A stretch of DNA of 6,745 nt from Oscillospiraceae bacterium (GTDB taxonomy: Bacteria; Bacillota; Clostridia; Oscillospirales; Ruminococcaceae): contig DXWR01000081.1 in the NCBI GenBank assembly GCA_019416775.1, positions 1 through 6,745 on the forward strand, read 5' to 3'. A program made the position numbers and the translations under genes. The notes beneath the pieces were generated by a model. It was not told where the DNA came from. It did not search any database and worked only from the letters and a program-made list of their open reading frames with translations. Shown piece by piece: positions 1-6,115 of this stretch. Position 1 is the stretch's first letter. Every line of letters begins with the position of its first letter.

Positions 1-12
1 ATGCTAAGGAGC

Positions 13-57
13 AAGGAAGCAAACCGATGAAAATCGGACTGCTTCCTTTATTTTTTT
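13..57 (+). terminator. Rho-independent terminator of an upstream plus-strand transcript
   Basis: AAGGAAGC (13-20) pairs perfectly with GCTTCCTT (41-48). Above a small internal mismatch, CCGA (24-27) pairs with TCGG (34-37), leaving a short GAAA-type loop. A T-rich run (47-57, broken by a single A) follows the 3' arm, which makes it a plus-strand terminator. It most simply ends a gene lying left of the window. Because the Lrp-family start codon lies only about 40 bases further on, an attenuator role in that gene's leader is a possible alternative. No reading frame in bases 1-12 can be assigned. Confidence 0.8.
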
Positions 58-62
58 CATCG

Positions 63-79
63 GGGCCGATATACGGCCC
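63..79. promoter_or_regulatory. Palindrome upstream of the Lrp-family gene, candidate operator
   Basis: GGGCCG (63-68) and CGGCCC (74-79) form a perfect 6-bp inverted repeat around the AT spacer ATATA. It sits between the preceding T-run and the ribosome-binding site, 19 bases before the ATG. Lrp/AsnC regulators commonly bind near their own promoters, so an autoregulatory site is plausible. The same sequence would also form a small GC-rich RNA hairpin just before the SD. The sequence does not decide between these, and the arms are more GC-rich than typical Lrp-family sites. Confidence 0.3.
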
Positions 80-81
80 TC

Positions 82-88
82 AGGAAGG
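82..88 (+). promoter_or_regulatory. Ribosome-binding site fixing the Lrp-family start
   Basis: AGGAAGG lies 10 bases before the ATG at 99. It supports that start over the in-frame ATG at 27, which falls inside the terminator hairpin and would add 24 residues foreign to the family. Confidence 0.7.
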
Positions 89-98
89 AAGATGTAGT

Positions 99-557
99 AT
101 GGACAAGATCGACTTAAAGCTGCTGAGCCTGCTGCAAGAAAACGCCCGGTATCCTTTAAAGCACTTGGCAGAGGAAGTATTTCTTTCCTCCCCAGCGGTG
201 AGCACACGGATCGACCGGCTGGAAAAGCAGGGCATTATCAAGGGCTACACGGCGGTGGTCGATCCCTTAAAACTGGGGTACCATGTCACTGCTTTTATCA
301 ACCTGGAGATGCACCCCTCCCAAAAGCCCAGCTTTTACCCCTTTATCGAAGCCTGCCCCAATGTTTTGGAATGCAACTGCGTCACCGGACAGTATTCCAT
401 GCTGATTAAGGTGGCCTTCCGCAGCACCGTAGAGCTGGACACCTTCATCGGGCAACTGCAAAAGTACGGCAACACCCAAACCCAGATCGTTTTCTCCACC
501 TCGGTGGAGCATCGGGGCGTATCGGTGCTTGCTCAGGACGAAACCGGGGAAGAATGA
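99..557 (+). CDS. Lrp/AsnC family transcriptional regulator
   Basis: This gene encodes a 152-residue protein of normal length for the leucine-responsive/AsnC regulator family, cytoplasmic DNA-binding proteins that sense amino acids or related small molecules. The N-terminus (MDKIDLKLLSLLQENAR) is the classic opening helix. A winged helix-turn-helix follows at about residues 18-50 (LAEEVFLSSPAVSTRIDRLE, then GIIKGYTAVVDP). The C-terminal RAM effector/oligomerisation domain spans about 62-140, with the hallmark VTGQYSMLIKV at 95-105. The start is set by AGGAAGG ten bases upstream. The gene is alone on the plus strand, bracketed by terminators at 13-57 and 591-627, and convergent with ftsH, so it is probably monocistronic. 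The family call is very secure. The effector and target genes cannot be inferred, because the neighbours are housekeeping genes rather than an obvious transporter or amino-acid pathway. Confidence 0.93.
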   Translation: MDKIDLKLLSLLQENARYPLKHLAEEVFLSSPAVSTRIDRLEKQGIIKGYTAVVDPLKLGYHVTAFINLEMHPSQKPSFYPFIEACPNVLECNCVTGQYSMLIKVAFRSTVELDTFIGQLQKYGNTQTQIVFSTSVEHRGVSVLAQDETGEE

Positions 558-590
558 GGGAACTTCCTCCAAAACTTCAAAGACAGCAGC

Positions 591-627
591 AAAAAACGGA
601 CGTCATTTTCGGCGTCCGTTTCTTATT
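591..627. terminator. Bidirectional terminator between convergent genes
   Basis: AAACGGACG (594-602) pairs without mismatch with CGTCCGTTT (613-621), a 9-bp stem around a loop of about 10 bases that can close two more pairs. On the plus strand the stem is followed by a T-rich stretch (619-627). On the minus strand the run of six A at 591-596 becomes a U-tract. It therefore fits termination of both the Lrp-family mRNA (stop at 555-557) and the tilS-hpt-ftsH mRNA (ftsH stop at 651-653). Confidence 0.88.
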
Positions 628-650
628 GCATCTCTGATCGGCAAAAGGGA

Positions 651-2759
651 TTATTCTCCCTGGTCCTCTTCCTTCGGATCCACCACAGGAAGCTCCGGCT
701 GAGAGGGCTGAGGGCGGGAAGCTTCCCGTTCTTTCCGTTCCGCTTCATGGATCTTGGCCCGTTCTTGCTCTACCTGCGCCATTTCTTGGCGGACCTTTTC
801 CTTTTTGGCGGCTTCATCCTGCTCCATCTGAGCCAGTTCGGCATCCAGAGGAGCCATATCCACGCCGCCGTTCATCAGATCCTTGAACTGTACGCTGTCC
901 ACCTTTTCGTGGATCATCAGGTACTTCGCCACCAGTTCCAGCTGATACCGGTGCTGGGTAAGGATCTCAGTAGCCTGAGCGTAGGCGTTGTCGATGAGCT
1001 TGCGAATGGCCCGATCGATCTCGTTGGCCACCTCTTCGCTGTAGTTGCGTTCATGACCCAGATCCCGGCCCAAGAACACTTCACCATTGTCCTTGCCGTA
1101 AGCCACGGTGCCCAGTTCCGGAGAGAAGCCGTACTTGGTCACCATCTGGCGGGCAGTTTCGGTGGCACGCTCAATGTCGTTGGAAGCGCCGGTGCAGATG
1201 TCGTCCAGCGTCAACGCTTCGGCAGCCCGTCCACCCAGCAGCATCACCAAGCTTTCGGTCATCTTCTTCCGGGAAACGTGACTGCGGTCATCTTCCGGCA
1301 GGTTCATGGTATAACCGGCCGCCATACCCCGAGGAATAATGGAGATCTCGTGAACCGGGTCGGCGGTTTCCAGATAATAGCTGGTAATGGCGTGGCCGGC
1401 TTCGTGGTAAGCGGTGATCTTCTTGTCCCCGATGCTCATCTTCCGGGACTTCTTTTCCGGTCCCGCCACTACCTTGATGGTGGCTTCTTCGATGTCCACG
1501 CCGGTGATGGCTTTCCGTCCCCGGCGGGCAGCCAACAGGGCTGCTTCGTTGAGGAGGTTTTCCAGATCGGCGCCGGTAAATCCGGCCGTGGAGCGAGCAA
1601 TCACCTTCAGATCCACATCAAAGCCCAGGGGCTTGTTCTTGGCGTGGACCTTCAAAATTTCTTCCCGGCCCTTGACGTCGGGGTAGCCAACCACCACCTG
1701 ACGGTCAAACCGTCCGGGACGGAGCAGAGCGGGATCCAGAATATCCCGGCGGTTGGTGGCGGCAATGATGATAATGCCCTGGTTCACGCCAAAGCCGTCC
1801 ATCTCCACCAGCAACTGGTTCAGGGTCTGTTCCCGTTCGTCGTGGCCGCCGCCCAAACCGGCTCCACGCTGACGGCCCACGGCGTCGATTTCATCGATGA
1901 AGATAATGGCCGGAGCGTTCTTCTTGGCCTGATCAAACAGTTCCCGGACACGGGAAGCGCCCACACCCACGAACATTTCCACGAAATCAGAACCGGAGAT
2001 AGAGAAGAAGGGTACTCCCGCTTCTCCCGCTACCGCCCGAGCCAACAGGGTTTTACCGGTCCCGGGAGGGCCCACCAGCAGCACGCCTTTGGGAATCCGC
2101 GCCCCCAGCTCATTGAACTTCCGAGGGTTTTTCAAGAACTCCACGATTTCCGCCAGCTCTTCCTTTTCCTCATCGGCACCCGCCACATCGGAAAACCTGG
2201 TCTTGACGTTGTTCACCGGGTTTTTCATGTTGCTGCGGCCAAATTGACTGAGCTTGCCGCTGCTGGTCTGCCGGGCCATATAGACGAACAGGAAGATCAT
2301 GCAGCCCAAAATCAGCAGCGAGGGGATCAAGCTGATGATCCAGCTGTTGGAGGAGCTGTAGGTGTAGTCGATCTCCATCCGGTTGTCTTGATGATTTTCG
2401 TTATAGGCGTTCACCGAATCCTGGATGTCCTGTAAAAAGACGCTCACCGAAGGCACGTGGTAACTTTCGATCTGGTTGTGGCCCTGGCCGTCATCCGCTC
2501 CTTCCACCAGCTGGGCGGAAAATTCTCCGCTGCCTAAGTCTAGGGTGTAGGACTGCACTTTTTCATCTTCAAAAAGATAGACGATTTCAGAATACCGGTA
2601 GGTGGGCATAGTGGAGGAGCGGTACATGCTGGTCATAATCCAGATCACCGCCACAAAGGCTATGGCAACCAAGACGTAAATCAGAATCGTCTTTTTTTTG
2701 CTGCTTTTCAAAGGCTTACACTCCCTCTTTCGTTTTGTTTGCTGCGGCCGCCGCCGCAT
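651..2759 (-). CDS. ftsH: ATP-dependent zinc metalloprotease FtsH
   Basis: FtsH is the membrane-anchored AAA+ protease that extracts and degrades misfolded membrane proteins and short-lived cytoplasmic regulators. From the ATG at 2759 the protein has 702 residues. It has a basic cytoplasmic N-terminus, a first membrane helix (about 24-42), an extracytoplasmic domain (about 45-140) and a second helix (141-161). The AAA+ domain has Walker A GPPGTGKT (230-237), the FVG pore loop (263-265), Walker B IIFIDEID (285-292) and arginine fingers R347 and R350. The M41 protease has HEAGH (452-456), with D528 the likely third zinc ligand. A charged, coiled-coil-like tail of about 65 residues ends the protein. 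All key residues are present. It is the last gene of tilS-hpt-ftsH. The start is uncertain: ATG 2759 has GGAGGGAG upstream but overlaps hpt by 44 bases, whereas TTG 2711 lies 4 bases past the hpt stop, has its own SD and gives 686 residues with a more typical N-terminus. Confidence 0.97.
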   Translation of the reverse strand: MRRRPQQTKRKRECKPLKSSKKKTILIYVLVAIAFVAVIWIMTSMYRSSTMPTYRYSEIVYLFEDEKVQSYTLDLGSGEFSAQLVEGADDGQGHNQIESYHVPSVSVFLQDIQDSVNAYNENHQDNRMEIDYTYSSSNSWIISLIPSLLILGCMIFLFVYMARQTSSGKLSQFGRSNMKNPVNNVKTRFSDVAGADEEKEELAEIVEFLKNPRKFNELGARIPKGVLLVGPPGTGKTLLARAVAGEAGVPFFSISGSDFVEMFVGVGASRVRELFDQAKKNAPAIIFIDEIDAVGRQRGAGLGGGHDEREQTLNQLLVEMDGFGVNQGIIIIAATNRRDILDPALLRPGRFDRQVVVGYPDVKGREEILKVHAKNKPLGFDVDLKVIARSTAGFTGADLENLLNEAALLAARRGRKAITGVDIEEATIKVVAGPEKKSRKMSIGDKKITAYHEAGHAITSYYLETADPVHEISIIPRGMAAGYTMNLPEDDRSHVSRKKMTESLVMLLGGRAAEALTLDDICTGASNDIERATETARQMVTKYGFSPELGTVAYGKDNGEVFLGRDLGHERNYSEEVANEIDRAIRKLIDNAYAQATEILTQHRYQLELVAKYLMIHEKVDSVQFKDLMNGGVDMAPLDAELAQMEQDEAAKKEKVRQEMAQVEQERAKIHEAERKEREASRPQPSQPELPVVDPKEEDQGE

Positions 2760-3309
2760 GATCTCCCTCCGGTGCAATGCAGGAGGACTTTAATACCCCG
2801 ATGTAGGGCAGATTGCGGTACTTTTCAGCATAATCCAAGCCGTACCCCACCAAAAAGGCATCCGGCACGGTATACCCCACATAATCCGCTTGGATTTGGG
2901 GGACTTTCCGCCGGGCGGGTTTGTCCAGCAGAGTACAGATCTTTACGCTTTCCGCCCCTTGGCTGAGCAGCTTTTGCCGGACGTTCCACAGGGTAAACCC
3001 GGTATCCAAAATATCTTCTACCAACAGGATGTGCTTTCCCGCCACCGGAAATTCCGGCTGTTTGAGCCAGGCCAGCTTGCCGTCGGAAACGGTGCTTTTG
3101 CCGTAGCTGGAAACCTGAATAAAATCCAACGTCACCGGCAGTTTGATCTGCTGGATCAGTTGGGAAAAGAACACTGCCGCCCCTTTGAGCACGCAAATGG
3201 CGGTAAGTTCCCGACCCTGATAATCCCGGGTGATGGCCTCCCCCAACTGGGCGGTACGGTCTACAATCTGCTGATGGGACAGCAGCAACGATTCCACATC
3301 CGGATGCAT
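2716..3309 (-). CDS. hpt: Hypoxanthine phosphoribosyltransferase (purine salvage)
   Basis: This cytoplasmic enzyme converts hypoxanthine (and usually guanine) plus PRPP to IMP or GMP. The 197-residue protein shows the full type I PRTase pattern. It has the LKGA loop (41-44), DFIQVSSYG (62-70, flexible loop region), the PRPP-binding motif VEDILDTG (97-104), the purine-contacting lysine in LLDK (K130), and FLVGYGLDYAEKYRNLPYIGVL (152-173; the family's conserved C-terminal block). Family members usually end a few residues after that block. Here about 20 further residues follow, including a run of six alanines (185-190), ending NKTKEGV. The ATG is preceded by AGGAGAAGGAG, encoded within the last tilS codons and ending 9 bases before the start. 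The tilS stop is 4 bases upstream, so translational coupling is likely. The gene is called hprT in Bacillus. Confidence 0.96.
   Translation of the reverse strand: MHPDVESLLLSHQQIVDRTAQLGEAITRDYQGRELTAICVLKGAAVFFSQLIQQIKLPVTLDFIQVSSYGKSTVSDGKLAWLKQPEFPVAGKHILLVEDILDTGFTLWNVRQKLLSQGAESVKICTLLDKPARRKVPQIQADYVGYTVPDAFLVGYGLDYAEKYRNLPYIGVLKSSCIAPEGDHAAAAAANKTKEGV
2721..2727 (-). promoter_or_regulatory. Alternative ftsH ribosome-binding site (for TTG 2711)
   Basis: GAGGGAG lies in the last hpt codons, 9 bases before a TTG at 2711-2709 that is in frame with ftsH. Use of this start would give FtsH beginning MKSSKKKTILIYV, directly before the first membrane helix. It would leave a 4-base gap after the hpt stop, the same spacing as tilS to hpt. 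Confidence 0.45.
2763..2770 (-). promoter_or_regulatory. Strong ftsH ribosome-binding site inside hpt (for ATG 2759)
   Basis: GGAGGGAG lies inside the hpt coding region. Its GGAGG core is 6 bases from the ATG at 2759-2757, a near-ideal match and spacing. It favours ATG 2759 as the ftsH start over the TTG at 2777, which lies upstream of this site. Confidence 0.55.
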
Positions 3310-3313
3310 TGAT

Positions 3314-4654
3314 TCACTCTCCTTCTCCTGGATGCCATGGGCGAATGGCCCAAACCTGCCGGGTAGCGGCGTCGGGAACGGCCCTTCGGTCTACCCCGAT
3401 TCCTTCCACAGCTGCCACACCCAAACCGTCTGCCAAAACCCACCGGTACTGGCGCTGCCACGCCGGCACCTTCTTTTGTTCAAACCATTTTTTCAAGGTT
3501 TTGGTCCCGTTTCGCCTGGGCAGGGACAATACATCCCCGGGACGGCGGGTGCGAAATATTGCATCCTTGGATATTTTACCACAATCCAAAAAAAGTGCAA
3601 GACGAAACCATGAAAAAGTATAAAGTTTTTGCGGGGAATCTATGTCAATTTTTTGAATTTCAAACCAATTCCCTCCAGGGCCTTGAAATTGCCCCGGCTG
3701 CAAGGGAAATCCCGGCCATTCTCCGGCTTTCGACGGCAGAGCCGCCAATGCTCCCTGGCTGGAACAGTACCCCTTTCCCCCCCGGGCAAACGACCCGGCC
3801 TGGGAAAAGAGTTTCACCAGATGTTCCACCTCTCGATGGGAGACGGTGAGCTGCTGCTCTTCCAACAAAAGTACTGCTGCCCGCCGCTGCAACGCCGGGT
3901 GAAGGGCGGCCAACCGTGAGGTGGCGTAACCCTCTCCCTGCCAGGCGGCATCCAAAGCTTGCCGGGCTAAGCCGGTGAGGCAATCTTGATCCTCCCGGCA
4001 GTCCTGCGCCAGCCGGGCCAGAGCCAAATCCGCCTGGGGATTGATGTTTCGCAGCACCGGCATCACCTGGTGACGAAGTTGATTGCGGGTATACTCCAAG
4101 GATCGGTTAGAGGAATCCTCACGATAGGTTAAGCTCTGCCGGGCGCAGTATTGCCGCACTTCCGTCCCGGTCATGTCCAGCAGCGGACGGTAGATCCTTC
4201 CCCGCCGGAAAGGGATGCCCCCCAGCCCTTTCAAAGAGCTACCCCGGCTCATAAAAAACAACAGGGTTTCTGCCTGGTCGGAAGCGGTGTGGGCGGTGAC
4301 CAAAACCCGTTTGGGATCCTCTTCCAAAAGCTGCTCAAACCAGCAATACCGAGCCTGCCGCCCTGCTTCTTCCAGGGACAACCCCTTTTGAGCAGCCAGT
4401 TGTCCCGGCGCCAGTTCCTTGACTGTCAGGGGAATCCCCCATGTTTCACAGAGGCGGCGGACAAACTCCTGATCCCCGTCGCTCTCCTTTCCCCGCAAGC
4501 CGTGGTTCAAATGAGCTGCCAGCAGAGAAAAAGACCGCCCCGGCAGACTCCAAAGCCGATGCAAAAGGCATACCGAATCCGCTCCGCCGGAAAGGGCCGC
4601 CACTACAGTGTCCCCTGGATGGAGCAGGGAGAGGAATCGGGCAAAGCAGTCCAT
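3314..4654 (-). CDS. tilS: tRNA(Ile)-lysidine synthase TilS
   Basis: TilS uses ATP and lysine to convert C34 of the CAU anticodon of tRNA-Ile2 to lysidine, so the tRNA reads AUA as isoleucine; the activity is normally essential. The 446-residue protein has the N-type ATP pyrophosphatase P-loop SGGADS (22-27). Other family blocks are AHLNHGLRGKESDGD (47-61), SLEEAGRQARYCWFE (93-107), TAHTASDQAET (120-130), SRGSSLKGLGGIP (136-148) and REDSSNRSLEYTRNQLRH (178-195). A helical middle region follows. The C-terminal TilS domain spans about 365-425 (RTRRPGD, then KTLKKWFEQKKVP). Length is slightly below the roughly 460 typical of the family. The SD GAAAGGA is 7 bases (all T) before the ATG and abuts the U-tract of the preceding terminator. 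It is the first gene of tilS-hpt-ftsH. Codons for residues about 332-368 lie in a markedly AT-rich patch at a domain junction. Confidence 0.96.
   Translation of the reverse strand: MDCFARFLSLLHPGDTVVAALSGGADSVCLLHRLWSLPGRSFSLLAAHLNHGLRGKESDGDQEFVRRLCETWGIPLTVKELAPGQLAAQKGLSLEEAGRQARYCWFEQLLEEDPKRVLVTAHTASDQAETLLFFMSRGSSLKGLGGIPFRRGRIYRPLLDMTGTEVRQYCARQSLTYREDSSNRSLEYTRNQLRHQVMPVLRNINPQADLALARLAQDCREDQDCLTGLARQALDAAWQGEGYATSRLAALHPALQRRAAVLLLEEQQLTVSHREVEHLVKLFSQAGSFARGGKGYCSSQGALAALPSKAGEWPGFPLQPGQFQGPGGNWFEIQKIDIDSPQKLYTFSWFRLALFLDCGKISKDAIFRTRRPGDVLSLPRRNGTKTLKKWFEQKKVPAWQRQYRWVLADGLGVAAVEGIGVDRRAVPDAATRQVWAIRPWHPGEGE
3573..3600 (-). promoter_or_regulatory. Possible internal promoter within tilS for hpt-ftsH
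   Basis: On the minus strand, TAAAAT (3578-3573) is preceded by TGG, giving an extended -10 element. TTGCAC (3600-3595) lies 16 bases upstream as a weak -35. A transcript from about 3566 would have a leader of roughly 255 bases before hpt. A second pair just upstream has a perfect TTGACA (3648-3643) but a 20-base spacer to TATACT (3622-3617), which is too long for a good promoter. Both sit in a stretch of only about 32 % GC (3551-3660) inside otherwise GC-rich coding sequence. The elements are seen directly; promoter activity is inference. Confidence 0.35.
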
Positions 4655-4668
4655 AAAAAAATCCTTTC

Positions 4669-4693
4669 AAAAAACGGCGCACTGAGGCGCCGT
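4669..4693 (-). terminator. Rho-independent terminator after dnaB, abutting the tilS ribosome-binding site
   Basis: Read on the minus strand, ACGGCGC (4693-4687) pairs perfectly with GCGCCGT (4680-4674) around a 6-base loop, followed by a run of T (4674-4669). This is a textbook intrinsic terminator 36 bases past the dnaB stop. Its T-run directly touches the tilS SD (GAAAGGA, 4668-4662). It should end most gdpP-rplI-dnaB transcripts, and it leaves little room for a separate tilS promoter. On the plus strand the downstream tract is poor, so it is assigned to the minus strand. Confidence 0.87.
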
Positions 4694-4728
4694 CCATTTT
4701 GTTCTTGTTTCTTACCGAGATACAAGAC

Positions 4729-6081
4729 TTAATAATCCTCGCGCCGCTGCTCTAAATTGGTAAACCGGGTCAAGGTACCATTCCACCCCAGCTTAATGTC
4801 CCCGGTACTGCCATGGCGGTTTTTCGCCAAAATGCAGAGGGCTTCGTTGGGATGCTCCGTTTCCGGATTGTAGTAACCCTCCCGAGTAAGCATCAGCACG
4901 ATATCTGCATCCTGTTCGATGGAACCGGATTCCCGCAAGTCGCTGAGCATAGGGCGGTGGTCGCTGCGGCTTTCCGCCGCCCGGTTCAGCTGGCTGAGCA
5001 CCAGCACCGGTACATCCAATTCCTTGGCCATCACCTTCAAGGTTCGAGTGATCTTACTCACTTCCTGCACACGATTCTCCGTGCGGGAGCCGCTTTCAAT
5101 CAGCTGCAGGTAGTCGATGACAATCAACCCCAGATTCCGCAGCTTCCGGCACTTGGCCTTGATTTCGCTGACGGTGATCCCGGCAGTGTCGTCGATGTAG
5201 ATATGAGTCTGACTCAGCCGGTCGGCAGCAGCGGAAAGCTGCACCCACTGATCCTTCTCCAAGCGCCCCGTTTTCAACAATTCGCCAGGCACTTGGCTTT
5301 CGCTGGACAGCATACGGCTGGTGAGCTGTTCCCGGCTCATTTCCAAGCTGAAAATGGCCACATCCCGCTTTGAATGGGCAGCCACATAGCTGGCCACATT
5401 TAAGGCAAAGGCACTTTTTCCCATACCGGGACGGGCCGCCAACAAAATCAAATCTGACCGGTTCAAGCCGGTCATCTTAACGTCCAGCTCCACAAACCCG
5501 GTAGGCAGCCCTGCATATTCTTCCCGGTCTTCCCCGGTCAGATGTAGGAGTCGGTCGAAGGTCTCCAGCACCGCCGTCTCGATCGGGACCATAGCGGTGT
5601 TGCTTCTTCCCTGACGGATGTCGTAAATGGACTGTTCCGCCAGTTCCAGCAGGCGCTCCGAGTTGGAATCCCCCTGCTGGGCGGCATGAGAAATCACTCC
5701 GGCGGCCAAAATCAACCGGCGGCGGTAGTAGTAATCCCGAATAATCCGGCAATAGTCCCGCATATTGGCGGTACTGGGGACGGCGTCCATCAACTGCACC
5801 AGGTAGGACTTGGCTTCCCCTTCCTCTCGGAAGATGCCGGAAGCCTCTACCTCTTGCAGCACCGTGACAAAATCCACCGTCTGGGCCAGATCGAACATAT
5901 TCAAAAAAATGCTGTACAGCCGCTGGTGCTGGGGCAGATAAAGCATATCCGGCCCGCTGATCTCCTCCAGGGCCACGTTGATGGTGGAGGGATCCAGCAG
6001 CAGACAGCCCAAAAAAGCCTGCTCCGCCTCTACCTGAAAGGGCAGATTCTGGGGCTGGGCTTCCTGTGGGTAATCCGGCAT
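4729..6081 (-). CDS. dnaB: Replicative DNA helicase DnaB (DnaC in Bacillus naming)
   Basis: This is the hexameric RecA-fold helicase that unwinds DNA 5'-3' ahead of the replication fork and recruits primase. From the ATG at 6081 it has 450 residues, normal for the family. The helical N-terminal domain begins LPFQVEAEQAFLGCLLLDP (13-31), followed by a linker at about 145-180. The C-terminal ATPase domain carries ARPGMGKS (Walker A, 216-223), SLEM (245-248), LIVIDYLQL (Walker B, 319-327), QLNR (364-367) and DLRESGSIEQDAD (381-393), with the usual NRHGSTG near the end. There is no intein or insertion. ATG 6081 has AGGAGA 5 bases upstream, while the in-frame ATG at 6102 has no SD, so the shorter form is chosen. 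The gene starts 34 bases after the rplI stop and ends before the terminator at 4669-4693. It is the last gene of gdpP-rplI-dnaB. Confidence 0.97.
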   Translation of the reverse strand: MPDYPQEAQPQNLPFQVEAEQAFLGCLLLDPSTINVALEEISGPDMLYLPQHQRLYSIFLNMFDLAQTVDFVTVLQEVEASGIFREEGEAKSYLVQLMDAVPSTANMRDYCRIIRDYYYRRRLILAAGVISHAAQQGDSNSERLLELAEQSIYDIRQGRSNTAMVPIETAVLETFDRLLHLTGEDREEYAGLPTGFVELDVKMTGLNRSDLILLAARPGMGKSAFALNVASYVAAHSKRDVAIFSLEMSREQLTSRMLSSESQVPGELLKTGRLEKDQWVQLSAAADRLSQTHIYIDDTAGITVSEIKAKCRKLRNLGLIVIDYLQLIESGSRTENRVQEVSKITRTLKVMAKELDVPVLVLSQLNRAAESRSDHRPMLSDLRESGSIEQDADIVLMLTREGYYNPETEHPNEALCILAKNRHGSTGDIKLGWNGTLTRFTNLEQRREDY

Positions 6082-6086
6082 GGTAT

Positions 6087-6092
6087 TCTCCT
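6087..6092 (-). promoter_or_regulatory. Ribosome-binding site fixing the dnaB start
   Basis: AGGAGA lies 5 bases before the ATG at 6081-6079. The upstream in-frame ATG at 6102-6100 is preceded by a pyrimidine-rich stretch (CGCTTTTCC) with no SD, so initiation at 6081 is preferred. Confidence 0.75.
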
Positions 6093-6115
6093 GTTCTTGC
6101 ATGGAAAAGCGAAAC

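Noticed and set aside
27..98. N-terminal extension of the Lrp-family gene from ATG 27
   Set aside because: The start falls inside the terminator hairpin, the added residues do not resemble the family, and ATG 99 has a well-placed SD and the canonical MDKIDLKLL start.
747..2435. A 562-codon open frame on the plus strand, antisense to ftsH
   Set aside because: It lies wholly opposite the strongly conserved ftsH, its translation is rich in His/Gln/Val/Gly with no recognisable domain, and it has no supporting SD; it is a by-product of GC-rich third positions.
2741..2760. GC-rich GCC-type repeat considered as a tandem-repeat locus or hairpin
   Set aside because: It is only about four to five units, coding in hpt as an alanine run; noted as part of the Hpt tail rather than as a separate repeat element.
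4446..4697. An 83-codon minus-strand frame beginning within the terminator upstream of tilS, considered as a leader peptide
   Set aside because: It has no SD, runs far into tilS in another frame, and lacks a short regulatory codon run; it is best explained as a shadow of tilS.
4151..4732. Plus-strand open frame of 193 codons opposite tilS
   Set aside because: It is antisense to conserved tilS blocks, low in recognisable content, and has no initiation signal.
6082..6102. dnaB start at ATG 6102
   Set aside because: No SD precedes it, whereas ATG 6081 has AGGAGA at good spacing; the extra seven residues are not typical of DnaB.
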